Shown piece after piece: positions 43,028 to 53,932 of a stretch of 64,000 nucleotides of DNA (position 1 is the first letter of the stretch; each line of letters starts with the position of its first letter). The translations under genes and the position numbers were made by a program. The stretch is from Prorocentrum cordatum (Eukaryota; Sar; Dinophyceae; Prorocentrales; Prorocentraceae): positions 411,842-475,841 of the forward strand of contig CAUYUJ010001714.1 in assembly GCA_963575745.1 (NCBI GenBank), read 5' to 3'. Under the pieces are notes generated by a model. That model ran no database searches. It saw only the letters and a program-made list of their open reading frames with translations, and was not told the origin of the DNA.

Positions 43028-46000
43028 ATGGGAATTACACGAGCTGTGGCAGCCGATGGCTGGCGGGTTGGCGAACTACGATTGCTACCTCTTGCCATCT
43101 GCGAGCTGATTGCCGTGGCGCTAAAAGGTATAGAGGATCAGTGGCTTCCCTGGCCAGACGTCATGTGCACGGGTATCACGTCCTGCTTACCTAAATGGGA
43201 TCCAGAGGCAGACCTTGCCTCGACCTGTGAACCAGATGAAGTGTGGCTAGCCACTGTTGATCAGACACGGCCGATCACCAATCTTTCGCCAATTTACACT
43301 GCCTTGACAGGTGACCGTTTTCAGCAGATGTCTCCCTGGAGAGAAGAGTGGCTCCATCATGGAGCTGCAGGTGCAAGATCTGGACACCATTACCAATCTA
43401 TCGCATGGGAGCTAAATATGGAAATTGAACACAGTCAAATCACGGGTACGTCGTTATCGGGGTGCACCGCTGACAGGAAGAAGTTTTTTGATTTGTTGGA
43501 ACATGACATTGGCAATCGACTCATGCAAGCTCTAGGCTGTCCTGCAGGAGTTCTAGCTGCGGAGAAGAGTTTTTATGCTGCTCTATCGACACATTGGAAG
43601 GTGGCACAAGCTGTGGGCCCTCCAACTACCAGAAAGAATGGATTTGTTCAAGGAGACTCATGGTCCTTGCAGCAGGCGCTTGCCCTCATGTCGGTTTGGT
43701 CCAAAGCTCTGGAAGCTGAGGGCCCCGTCAGAGTCAGCAGTTTCATAGATGATGGTAACTTTCGCGCCGAAGGACCAGGTCATGCTGCGAGAACAACGCG
43801 TGCCACCAGTATATCCTTGGAGTTTGACAACCTGAGTGGCACAGTCACGAACCTCAGCAAGACTAAGCATTATGCAACAACGCACAAGGCTGAGAACGAG
43901 CTGTCATTCGCCCTGCGGGCGGCTGGACATATTCCTATCATGACCAGGCATTTCATATTGGTAGGCGGTGAGATTGTCTCTCTGGGCTCGTGTCCTGCTC
44001 GACAACGCCGACTACGTTATGAATCTGCATACCGAGTATCACGCCGTGCTGGAGGAGCCCCTGTGGGACTTCGAGGGAAGCAGCAGCTACTGGCGACGGC
44101 TGCACTCCCTAGACTAGCACCAGGCTTGGAGTTTCGACGACTACCCAGACATAACCATCTGAATTTCAGAAGCTCAGTGATGAAGTCCTTATGGCACAAG
44201 GGTCGTGCGTACCGCTCACCAGCGATCACCTTCACCTTGATTACCAAAGGACACTGCCTCGATCCAATTCAAATATCGACAGCACAACCCCTGCAAGTTG
44301 TTCGGCGACTCTTCACAAGCCCAGCTGCACCGCGCCTCCTACCTCGCGCCAAAGCCTGCTGGGAGATTATGAAGACGCGTTCGACCAGTGCAACAGATGG
44401 TGGGCCTATTGGCCGCATCTTTACAGTTCTGAGCGACCTTGGCTGGACCTGGCCAGAGTTTGATCACTTCAAGCGTGCAAATGGTCAGCTAGTCTACTTG
44501 GCAAAGCATCCTGAGGGCTGGTGGCAGCATGTACTTCGAGAAGACCTACGTCGTTGGGTATGGTCTACTGATCCTCAGTTGCTGGAAAGAAAGGATATGC
44601 TTGGCTCCAAGCAAGGCATAAATTATCATATTACAACGGCCATCCTTAGGCGAGCTGAACGCAGTTTACGACCTGACGATGACGAAGAGGACAATCCTGA
44701 CAATGTCAAGCCTCAGCCTCCACTCCTACTGGATGCAGTGGATGTTGCCGTGCCGAAGCTCACACGAGAACAAGTACCCTTTCTGCGAGCATTGCTCCAA
44801 GGAGCAACTGTGACAGGTCATAGACTTCACCACATCACGGGCCAACGTGATCATCGATATTGCCCTTTTTGTGGAGATCCTGATGAAGATATGGATCACA
44901 TCCTCTTGCACTGCCCGCAGTGGGACCAGCAGCGCCAGCCGTTGCTCGACCACTACACGAAAGAGGAGATTCTGGCTTTGCCTGTATGTTACCGACAATG
45001 TGGCCTCTGTCCAGACAGACCAGTATATGACAATTTCGCTTCTGAGCTGCTGCCCGATGAACCAGACCTTCCACCTCCCCCTCATCATGCAGATGGGAAT
45101 TATGAGCCAGGTCAAGACGAGCACAGCACCACGCGCGAGAAAGAAGGATATTTGGTGGTGGCTGGGGATGGAGCCTGCCCTGGGCAGGCGTCAGACCTAC
45201 GCCTACGAAGATCTGGATACGGTCTCTATTATGGAGAGAATCACCCCTGCAATGTCTCTGTCCCGCTGAGGAGCGTCTCACAAGGAGCGCAGAGAGCTGA
45301 AGTCAGTGCCCTTCGACACTTTGTATCCTGGGCATGGTCCAAGCAGCTCTACCTCACCGACAGTGCGTACTGCGTCAGAAATTTTACTGCCATCCTGAAT
45401 GGAGTGACTATCAAGCCTCGCCAGCATCGAGACCTGTGGACAGCTATTGCTACAGGAGTCGCAGCGAAAGGTTCAGAATATTTCCGCATTGAAAAGATCA
45501 AAGCGCACCGCAAAAAAGATGAAGTACCCCCAGAGGACCTACCTGACTGGGAGGCTAACAAACGAGCAGATGACAGTGCTGTCCGAGCTGCGCGCCAATA
45601 TAGTGTGCCAGAGGACATCAGACACCAACATCTGCGAGATCAGCATCTATGTTTTACCCTGCAGCACACAGCCACGATCGTCTTGGCTGCACGTGCAAAG
45701 CAACTTCAGGCTATGGGAAGAGATACTCATCACGCTCGATGCGCTCAAGCCCAAGCTATGCAAAATGCCGAACTGGAAGGTGCAGACCCCCAATGGCCTG
45801 ATGAGGACGCTGAAGATCCCTGGGCTCATCTCGGCATGGACGATGACGGGACGAATGAAGTGAGTGAACAGCGAGCTGCAACACCCTTGGTCCACAGGAA
45901 CGAGGCTTCGCCAGCGTCTGTCACACCGACCGTGACACAGGATGGTCAACCTGCCAGCCCGACAGCTGCAGCTACGACGATTGCGGACACCCCCAGCAGT

Positions 46001-47374
46001 TGTCAAAGTCAAGACCGACCTGTACAAGCACCAATGCGCCGCATGAGGAGCAAAACACCGCAACCTGCTACGACATCGTGTACCACAGATGCATCGCCAA
46101 CGACAACCCCAGCCTCATCATCACGACCAGCTGGGGACCATGCAACAGCAGCGTCGTCAAGCTCCACGTGGGTACGACCAGCTTTGGATCAGATGACTAC
46201 TAATCCCCTGACTTGGAGTCCGAAGATGGCCTTTCCTGGTTATTCATGGGACCCCGTCGAGGTGAACCTGCCAGAGTGGGAGTTTGAACCGCAGATTCCA
46301 GAAATATTGACTGGCAAGGATTGGTATTACCAACAAGCTTTATTTCCTGCGATTGTTTGGTACTTCTCGCAACTTCGATGGGCTGCTGATGACACACCAA
46401 TGGCACCCATGTCCGTTTCCTGGGCGGAGTTGGCGATCGACTTCACTATCTGTACTGGCTTACCATTGGTTACGCCGTCGGAAGATCCACAGACTGCTAC
46501 TCTCGAGCGCATGGCGAGATACTTCTCGACAGCTGCTACTCGGATGAGCTACTTGTGCAAGTGCAAATTGGGACCACGTGAATGTTATAAAGAAATTCGT
46601 GCCTTATCACCACTGGGAATACGTGCAGTACCTGGCTTCAAGTGCAGGGCAGTGTTTGTGAATCACCAACACACGATGCGAGTATTATACGCTGTGGTTT
46701 TGGCGACGACGGAGAAGACAAAAGGAATTCGAGTGCAGCCAGCTTGGGGTTCGGTACCCAAGCCCATATGGCAACCTCCGAAGCTAGCTGAGAACCTGTC
46801 AACCACGGTGAGGCCAAGCGACATTGTTGCCAAGGCCGCTGCTGCAACTGAACACGTCTCGGTGGTGCGACGGGCTCATCATGTCACTACTGTCAAGGTC
46901 ATGCGAGCTACCATCACGTGGACGGACGATGAGAAGAAAGATTGGGAGGGCCTCACAGGCCGAGATCTTCAGAACGAGCAGAAGAGAATTCTGCATAATC
47001 GCGAAGCACGCCAACAGGGATACCATGTACTTGCCCCGTTGAAGGGGCCAAACAAAGATCAACCTGCCAAGCTGGTGTGCATCAATTGCAAGCTCGAGTC
47101 GAAGGTGAGCCAGCTTGGCTCATGGTCGCGCCTTCTGTGCCAACCTGGAGCTCCACGAGGCCCACGTCTTGGTAAGAAGCGTACCGCTGCCGACTACGTT
47201 ATCATGGTGGACGAGCATAACAAGAGGACAAAAATTCCTGGAAACCGTTGTCACGTTCTCACACATTATCGAGCGGACCAGAAGGACAAGGAATTAGTAT
47301 GTACTCTCTGTGGCTCCACGGCACCGACCAGAAGATTTCAGCAATTTACTGCCGCTCTTTGTGGAGGGCGTTAG
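43028..47374 (+). CDS. LINE-type reverse transcriptase-RNase H protein (1448 aa, intact)
   Basis: Non-LTR retrotransposon replication protein, the only long uninterrupted gene here. It starts at ATG 43,028, with a TGA two codons upstream. RT: GWRVGELRLLP (11-21), RPITNLSP (81-88), motif A around Asp149 (CTADRKKFFD), motif B NGFVQGDSWS (204-213), motif C FIDD (239-242). A Cys/His finger follows (Cys612, Cys615, His624, His628/Cys629), typical of LINE RTs. RNase H: Asp714 (VAGDGACPG), Glu758 (QRAEVSALR), Asp778 (YLTDSA) and Asp848 (NKRADD), so all expected acidic residues are present. A Ser/Thr/Pro linker (about 960-1050) leads to a conserved-looking domain (1070-1230: WELxxP-like text, VSWAELAIDF) and paired cysteines (1351/1354/1371; 1408/1425/1428). 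No endonuclease domain is in the ORF. GC is lower than in most flanks. Confidence 0.9.
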   Translation: MGITRAVAADGWRVGELRLLPLAICELIAVALKGIEDQWLPWPDVMCTGITSCLPKWDPEADLASTCEPDEVWLATVDQTRPITNLSPIYTALTGDRFQQMSPWREEWLHHGAAGARSGHHYQSIAWELNMEIEHSQITGTSLSGCTADRKKFFDLLEHDIGNRLMQALGCPAGVLAAEKSFYAALSTHWKVAQAVGPPTTRKNGFVQGDSWSLQQALALMSVWSKALEAEGPVRVSSFIDDGNFRAEGPGHAARTTRATSISLEFDNLSGTVTNLSKTKHYATTHKAENELSFALRAAGHIPIMTRHFILVGGEIVSLGSCPARQRRLRYESAYRVSRRAGGAPVGLRGKQQLLATAALPRLAPGLEFRRLPRHNHLNFRSSVMKSLWHKGRAYRSPAITFTLITKGHCLDPIQISTAQPLQVVRRLFTSPAAPRLLPRAKACWEIMKTRSTSATDGGPIGRIFTVLSDLGWTWPEFDHFKRANGQLVYLAKHPEGWWQHVLREDLRRWVWSTDPQLLERKDMLGSKQGINYHITTAILRRAERSLRPDDDEEDNPDNVKPQPPLLLDAVDVAVPKLTREQVPFLRALLQGATVTGHRLHHITGQRDHRYCPFCGDPDEDMDHILLHCPQWDQQRQPLLDHYTKEEILALPVCYRQCGLCPDRPVYDNFASELLPDEPDLPPPPHHADGNYEPGQDEHSTTREKEGYLVVAGDGACPGQASDLRLRRSGYGLYYGENHPCNVSVPLRSVSQGAQRAEVSALRHFVSWAWSKQLYLTDSAYCVRNFTAILNGVTIKPRQHRDLWTAIATGVAAKGSEYFRIEKIKAHRKKDEVPPEDLPDWEANKRADDSAVRAARQYSVPEDIRHQHLRDQHLCFTLQHTATIVLAARAKQLQAMGRDTHHARCAQAQAMQNAELEGADPQWPDEDAEDPWAHLGMDDDGTNEVSEQRAATPLVHRNEASPASVTPTVTQDGQPASPTAAATTIADTPSSCQSQDRPVQAPMRRMRSKTPQPATTSCTTDASPTTTPASSSRPAGDHATAASSSSTWVRPALDQMTTNPLTWSPKMAFPGYSWDPVEVNLPEWEFEPQIPEILTGKDWYYQQALFPAIVWYFSQLRWAADDTPMAPMSVSWAELAIDFTICTGLPLVTPSEDPQTATLERMARYFSTAATRMSYLCKCKLGPRECYKEIRALSPLGIRAVPGFKCRAVFVNHQHTMRVLYAVVLATTEKTKGIRVQPAWGSVPKPIWQPPKLAENLSTTVRPSDIVAKAAAATEHVSVVRRAHHVTTVKVMRATITWTDDEKKDWEGLTGRDLQNEQKRILHNREARQQGYHVLAPLKGPNKDQPAKLVCINCKLESKVSQLGSWSRLLCQPGAPRGPRLGKKRTAADYVIMVDEHNKRTKIPGNRCHVLTHYRADQKDKELVCTLCGSTAPTRRFQQFTAALCGGR

Positions 47375-48010
47375 GACGCAAAATCCAGGCTAACCACCTG
47401 GTTTAGTCGCACAGCCACTGCCCACCCCTCGGGTGCACCTGCCTGTTGGACTATGTCGCTCGCAGGACAACAGCGCGTAGGGGTGGCAGTGTGACTGGTT
47501 TTGCTGGACGCATCTGGGCTGCTGGATGCATGTATGAAATATAGCCGAGGGGGAGGACCCGTAGGGCCATTACTGGTGGCCACGATGCCTTAATCGCGAC
47601 GGAGCGTGCTCCCCCTCGGCTCGAGCTGTGATTATTTTATTTGTCATATTGGTGGGCTCTGGCAGTGTATGCGAGGGCAGCTTTATTTTTGAGATATCAG
47701 TTGGAGAGGCAGCTGAAGCAGTTTCTTCTTTTGGAATGGAGTATGAGTGACTACTTGGTTGGTTTCTTATTGATATGATATGCGAGGAGCGAGATATCGG
47801 TGCACGTTGCACGCACTGGTACTTCCTCATACATATGCTATTGTTGAACCTTTTGACGCTGAGAAGCGCTGGAGGCAACAGGATTCGTCAGTTACAATGC
47901 AGCAGGGAAAGCATCTTGCTTCCTTCAGCCAGTACTTCTGTGGATGGGAGTCTGACTGCAACTATTACATACTCTCTTGATGAATTGTTTCACTGCGGAC
48001 GCGTGCCAAG
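47375..48010 (+). other. LINE 3' flank with possible stem
   Basis: Noncoding. A loose inverted pair (GTCGCACAGCCACTGCCCACCCC against GGGGTGGCAGTGTGAC) lies at about 47,406-47,498, so the transcript could fold here. There is no poly(A) tail at the end, so the 3' border is unclear. A short AAGACGG stretch follows at about 48,050-48,130. Confidence 0.4.
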
Positions 48011-48149
48011 GTGAAGGATGAGAACAAGGAGGAGCATCCGGTCTTGAGAGCGCCCAAGACGGCCCAGAAGGCCCCCACAGGACGGCCCGAGACCTTCCCC
48101 AGGAGGGGCCTAGGAGGCCCCAAAGGCGGGCACGAGACGGCTCAGCCTG

Positions 48150-49740
48150 CGCGGGACCAGCGGCAGGCCATGGGGACGCCACCAAACAGCTGCGAAGGCC
48201 CTGACCCTGAGGAGGGCTGAAAGCGCCCCAGAGAGCCCATCATGCCCAGGACGGCCTCGATGCGGCCCCTCGTCGGCGCACAAGAGCCCAACTGACTTCG
48301 GCTGCTCCGTGGAGCCCCAGCCTGCCCAGACGTGGTGCCGCGAAGCGCTGTGGACATCGAGATGGCCCCGTGATCATGCACCGGGTGGCCACTACGCGAG
48401 GACTTCGGCCACGAGAAGCCTCCGCAAGAAACTCGGGGTCCCCGGACCTTCAGGTTCTCATCACAGGCCTCTTGAAATCAAGAAGCTCACGCCCCCACCG
48501 CACAAGCTCGGGGGTGTGCCAGAGGTGGCGCGGGTGCCCCCAACTTTTTGGGCCGTTTTGGAGAGCCCCTCGGGCGCCCCTCTGGGCTTCGCGCGGAGTG
48601 CTCTGCAGGACACTTCGGCCTCCCTGGACAAGCTGAGACCACATTGGGCCAGGGCCACCAGAAACGCATATGGCCTCCCCGCAAGGCCCCGCCGGCACAC
48701 GCCGTCACCGAGGCCCTCGGGGGCGATCAAGAGAGACGCGAGGCGCACGAACCCTGGCGGAGCCGACGCAAAGGTCCTTATGCGCGCCATTCAGCTTGAT
48801 CTCGCCCCTCTGGACTGGGCGCGTGACCGCAGCGGCCTCCTGCAAGGAGGGCGGAGCGAGGGGAAGGGCATTCCTTGCGTCGCCTTCCTCTTCGGCATTA
48901 CCCCCCATCCTCCGTACCCTTCTTTCCCCGTCCCCTTCCCTCACATCCTTGCCCCTCCCTCCCTTCCCCTCCCGCCTCCGCCTCCCTTCCATCCCCTCCG
49001 CCGCCATCCTTTGCAGTGACTGGCTCGGGTCCTTGTTCTCGGCTGCCGCGTCTGGCTCCCCAACCTCCCACCATCTCCCAACCTCACCATCGGCTCGAGC
49101 AGTCGGAGCAGGTGTGCGATTGACTGGAGCCGGCGGACACGCTGTCTTGCAGCGGCTCGAGCAGCAGAGTCAGGGGGCCATCTCCACGCCTCCCAGGAAG
49201 GGGAGCGGAACAGGGGCCGTCTGCCGCTGGCAAGCTGGGTTGGAGAGGCGCCGAAGGCGTCGGCCATCCTGCCGACCCCCACGGCGGCCGAAGATTGCAG
49301 GCCTAGTCGCCTGCCCCGCGGCTTCACCACCCATGCCAGCTCCCATGATACATCACTGTCGACAAGCCCCACGGGCAGCTCCAAAGCGGAAGGCGCCCAG
49401 CGCCCAAAGTATGCCGTCCGCGCCGCCCACTCCTGCTCCGCTTTCCACGAAAATGCGTCACGACGGTTTTCGCCACAACCGCTGCGCTGCATAGGAGGAG
49501 GACGAGGAGGAGGACCGGCGTAAATCCACGATCGAGTCGCATCGCAACGCGACCAATCAGGCATTGGCTCGAGATGGACCACCACGCGGCCTTGCCGATG
49601 ACACAATCCAGCAGCGGAGCCAACGGACTCCAGGCTCTGTCAGTCGGGCCCTGACGCGACCGTAACAACTACACGATCGAGCCGTGGACACCATGTACCA
49701 CGTGACAGATTTTCCGAAAGAGATGAGGATTAGGAAGGAC
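48150..49740. other. GC-rich stretch without a recognised gene
   Basis: Overlapping ORFs in several frames, none recognisable. A pyrimidine-rich block (CCTTCCC, CCTCCGCC) spans about 48,890-49,015. Confidence 0.4.
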
Positions 49741-51640
49741 TGGTGGCTCCAAATGAAATGGAGCACAACGCAGTTCCTATATGCATGGTGATACGCATTA
49801 GTTGTCGGAAATCGGCTGGCGCACATGGACTGAGAACACTACGAGCTTGCCAGCCGACGCGAGGGTGACTGCGCACGGTATATGTGACCGCTGGCGAGAG
49901 CCACACGTCGTGGAGGGCAGATCCATCTACGCTGCCCTTGGTCGGTCCTTCTGCGATCCTATTACTGGTGTCTTCCAAGCTCAAGGCCCAAAATTGGCCC
50001 GGGCTCAGGAGGTCGCGGCGCCAGAGCACACGCGGTAGTAACGAGTGTTATGCCGGGGGCTTGGCTCTCGCACAGGCGACGGCTCTGACCACCCCCATTG
50101 AATCGGGGCAGAGCTCAATTTTCTGCGCCAGCGGCTGCTGCGCGCTTCGCTGGCGGCGCGCAGCTTGAGGGCCCCGAAATCCTTCAAGTACTTCGTGGGG
50201 CGCGGTGGACAGAGCGAGGCCATTATCTGTTGAACTGATCGCGGCCATCAGCTCATTTGTAAAAGTGTTTCGCGCAGCCATCACGAACGCTCCACATTGC
50301 CAGCCCAATAGATGATACGTTTGACTGCCAACGAACGCTCGTTCAGTGCCCGTGTTGCTGGCGCCCCTCGCAGGAAGGCGGCTCCTCGCAGGGCCCGTCC
50401 GGGGTCGGCGCTTCCCTCCCTTTCCTTTCGGAATGCTGCGACGCTTTGGATTTCAAGCTTGCGCGCGCAACGCATAGGTGAATAATGGATCCGCACTGGT
50501 GTGGCCCGCACCCATCTCACAAGCGCGTTGAGCTCCTTTATGCGGCCGCGCATTGGCACCGCTGCACGGCGCTGAAGCGCCACGACGCAGACGCGCAGAT
50601 CGATCCGCGCGATGAAAACGAGGGCCAGCGCTATAAGCCGGCTGAGGCACAGCTTGGCCAGGCTCTCTGAGGCGAGCTCGGATCTGGGCTTGCCAGCTTG
50701 TTTAGCGCATCCCATCGGCTTCAGAACCTGAATATCATATTCGCCTTTGTGCGCGAGGTGGTAAAATGCCCCGCAGCACGTTGAAGCCCCCTCACTACCA
50801 TCCAGTTCACTTTTACCAAAGGCACCCTTTAGGCACTGACGTAATTTTGCCTTCTCCTGGGGTGATCCTGCTACCTTGGTGTCGTCGACGCGTCGTGGCC
50901 AGTAGAGCGAGCTCGCCAGTCCTGTGTGTTGGCAATAAACTCGCCGTCGTAAAGTGCAGGGATGGTCTGGCGCAAATGATTGGTGATCCTGGTGAGTTGG
51001 ATGGGCCAGCATCTCGGGGCACCTCTGCACCTGGTACCTGGCTTTCCCACGTGGGCAACTTCAAGTGCTGGTTCGAAGTCCCCGCACCCCTATACTTTGC
51101 GCAGGACTGCGACGGAATCAAGGGAGAGCTCAAAGTTGATTCCGCGCTCTTCCTCACCTGCTGCCTCCGCAAGTTCCTGGTAGCTGACACCTTTCAAAAA
51201 GGACTTCTTGACGCCCCACGCATCGACCGTCCATCCTTGGCAGGCAGCCTCGGAGACCGTCACGCGCTGGGAGTCGCGATGAGGTGCCTGCGCACGTGGC
51301 GATGGGATCGGCGTCGGCGTCCTCGAAGCCTCGGAGGGCCAGCCTGACGCAGGTGATCCGAACCTTCTGAGATGGGTCTGCTTCGCTTCGAATCCATTTC
51401 CGCATGCCTACCCAACAGAAGTCGAGGACGCCGCGTGCTCCTCGGCGAAGAGTGAGAAGCAGTTGTGATCTACCCGCGCGTGCAGGTCATCGAGAGCAGC
51501 GGCAGCGACGGCTGCTGCGTGCCCTCGAAACATTTCGGGGTAAGTCAACGCCACGTTCGACCACTGCCTTCTTGCCCCTGCCACGTGGACCTGGAGTCGT
51601 GCACAGTGACCTTCGGAAACAGTGACCACGATGGAAACCA
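49740..51640 (-). pseudogene. Copia-type reverse transcriptase-RNase H, degenerate
   Basis: The minus strand carries, in order, VRLALRGFEDADADP and TCAGTSS (about 51,370-51,300), WTVDAWGVKKSFLKGVSYQE (about 51,235-51,175), NFELS, PALEVAHVGKPGTR, RRVDDTKVAGSPQEK (about 50,900-50,855), DLRVCVVALQRR (about 50,600), LNALVRWVR, LEIQSVAAFRKE (about 50,460), RNTFTNELMAAI (about 50,280) and LSLEDTSNRIAEGPTKGSVD (about 49,980). That order (RT, VDD box, connection, RNase H) is that of Copia-like Pol. Motif A normally reads DVxKAFL; here GVKKSFL suggests loss of the first catalytic Asp. A TAG near 51,091 and several frame changes make it a pseudogene. No LTRs, integrase or protease found. Confidence 0.75.
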
Positions 51641-51654
51641 CCGCAACCGCAAGT

Positions 51655-52604
51655 CCCACCAGCCCTCTGGGCGTAGGTGGTCTAGAGCAGATCCTCTTCC
51701 ACCCCTCCCTCTTCCCCCTTGGGGAGGGGTTTACCCCTCCCCCTACCCCCTCCCCTGGACCTGGACGGGGGGGGCCGCGGGTAGTTAGAGCGTCCAAGAT
51801 GGCCCAAGACGGCTCCAAGAGCGCCTCAGAGAACCCAAGATGAGCTCCAAGATGGCTCAAGATAGCGCAAGATCGCTCACGATGGCTCCTAAGATGGTTC
51901 CAAGAAGCCCAAAGACGGCCCCAAGATAACTCCAAGTGGCCAAACAGCTCCCCAAGGAGGCCCCGAAGAGGCCAAAATCGTCCCAAAACCTAAGGAAAAT
52001 CAATGATTTTTGCTTTCTCGCCTTTTCGCTTCCGATGGCCATCCGAGGCCTGGAGATGGCTCCAAGATGGCCCAAGAGGGCCCCAAGAGAGCCCCAAAAG
52101 AGCCCCAAGACGGCCCCAAGAGCGCCCAAGAGCACTCCAAGAGCGTTCCAAGAGGGGTCCAAGAGGCGATTTTAGGGGCTTCCGAGGGGGGGCGCTAATT
52201 CACCCCCCCCTCTTGTTTGATCGACTCCCTCCAAGATGGCCCCAAAAGCGCCCCGAAGGCTCCCCAGAGCGCCTCAAGAGGGTCCCAAGAGGCGCCCAAG
52301 ATGCCCCAAGGCGCCCAAAAAGCCCTCCAAGAGGCCCTCAAAAGACCCCCAAGAAGCTCCTTCCCCTCCTCCTCCTCCTCCTCCGATTCTTCCTCCTTCT
52401 CCGTCCTCCTCCTCCTCCTCCTCCTCCTCCTCTTCCTCCTCCTCCTCCTCCTCCGACGACGACGACGACGACGACGACTCCTCTTCCATCCTCCCCCTCT
52501 CGGGGTCTGTGACAGCTTCCCCCGCCCTTTGTTCTTCTGCATGCTCCCCGACTTCCCTGATCACCTCAACTCCCCTGAGCATCGTTTCTGGATGGGCTGG
52601 TGGG
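51655..52604. mobile_element. 950-bp element with terminal inverted repeats, copy 2
   Basis: Starts CCCACCAGCCC (51,655-51,665) and ends GGGCTGGTGGG (52,594-52,604). Order matches copy 1: C/T stem region, TACCCCCTCCCC, AAGACGGCC tract, one core (about 51,968-52,050) and the terminal text. It differs by a TCC/GAC microsatellite at about 52,365-52,485 in the right part. It adjoins the upstream end of the Copia-type pseudogene. No transposase seen. Confidence 0.75.
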
Positions 52605-52780
52605 GATACGCGAAGCGTCAACAATTCACAAAAAGATTCCAGGACGGGCGCAATCCCAAATTTACATGGCAGCGTTTCGCACTTGCACTCACGGTTCACT
52701 CTGCACTGCGCGCAGCGCATGCAATTACACGCGCCTTCGCCTTGCAAACATCACCCCAGGAACCATCTTAATAACACCAA
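52605..52780. other. Spacer, nothing recognised
   Basis: Short single-copy-looking DNA with the GATACGCGAAGCGTC word shared with copy 1's right flank, then TGCAATTACACGCGCC-type text. No gene. Confidence 0.5.
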
Positions 52781-52784
52781 AGGT

Positions 52785-53905
52785 GACCTGTGGGACCTGC
52801 GGGACCTGTGGAACCTGCCGGAATTGGGAGAAATGTTGGGAGCGTGAGCCCTGTGGAACTTGTGGGAGCTGTGCGGGCTGCGGTAGCTGTGGGACCTGAG
52901 GGACCTGCGAGACCTGTGGGACCCTTGGGACCTGTGGGACGCGTGGGCCTGGTGGGACCTGTGGGGCCTTCGAAATTGCAAAACTTGTCGTCCCTGCGAG
53001 ACCTGTGGGACCTGTGGGACCTGCGGGGCTTGCGCCACCTGCGACACCTGCCTGACCTGTCGGACCTGTAGGACCTGAGGGACTCGTAGGACCTGTGGGA
53101 CCTGCAGGACCTGCGATACCAGTGGGACCTGTGGCGCCTGTGGCACCTGTAGGCCCCGTGGGACCTGCGGAACTTGCGGGGCCTGCGGGACCGGCGCGAC
53201 ATGTGGGACCTGTGGGACCTGTGGGACCGGAGGGGCTGGGTGGACCTGTGGGGCCTGTGGGACCTGTAGGGCCTGAGGGGCCTGTGGGGCATGCGTCGCC
53301 TGTGGGACGTGTGGGACATGCGGGACCTGCGCGACCTGCGAAACCTGTGGGACCTGCGGGTCCTGCGGAACCTGCGGGACCTGCGGACCCCGTGGCCCTT
53401 GTAGGACCTGTAAGCCCTATCGGGCCTGTGGGACCTGTGGGGCCTTCGGGGCATGTGGGACCTGGGGGGACTGGGACTTGCGGGGCCTGCGGGACTTGCC
53501 AGACCTACGAGGCCTGCGGGGCTTGCGGGACTTGTAGGACCTGTGGGACATGTGGGGCATGTGGGACTTGTGGGACATGTGGGATATGCTGGGCCTGCGG
53601 GATTTGTGGGACCTGCGCGACCTGCGGGACTTGTGGGACTCGTGGGACCTGTGCTGGCGGCGGGACCTGTCGGACCTGCGGGACCTGTGGGACCCGGGGG
53701 GCCTGTGGGACCTGTGGGACCTGAGGGACCTGGGAGACCTGCGGAACCTGTGGGACCTGTGAGAGCTGCGGGACCTGCGGGACATGTGCGACCGGTGGAC
53801 CTGCGAGAACCTGTGAAACCTGTGGGGTCATTCATACCTGTGGGACCTGTGGCACCTGCGGACCTGCGGGACCTGCGGGTCCTGTGGGACCTGTTGGACC
53901 TATGG
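52785..53905. repeat. 9-bp GGACCTGTG array (reads Gly-Pro-X on both strands)
   Basis: About 1.1 kb of GGACCTGYG units with point variation. One plus frame gives Gly-Pro-Val/Ala. The minus strand gives Gly-Pro-Thr/Ala. The other frames give Cys-Gly-Thr, Leu-Trp-Asp, His-Arg-Ser and Val-Pro-Gln. Because the unit is nine bases, all frames stay open, so coding cannot be inferred from ORF length. There is no signal peptide or non-repeat domain attached in the collagen-like frame. Confidence 0.9.
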
Positions 53906-53910
53906 GTCCT

Positions 53911-53932
53911 CTGATGATGATGATGATGATGA
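53911..53932. repeat. (TGA)n short run
   Basis: Seven TGA/ATG units at the end of the 9-bp array. Beyond it, to 54,650, GC falls and no gene is recognised; a GGGAAAAGG-type purine stretch lies at about 54,000-54,060. Confidence 0.9.

Noticed and set aside
48500-52700. LTRs flanking the Copia-type pseudogene
   Set aside because: No matching direct repeats were found by eye; the repeats that are present belong to the adjoining TIR element.
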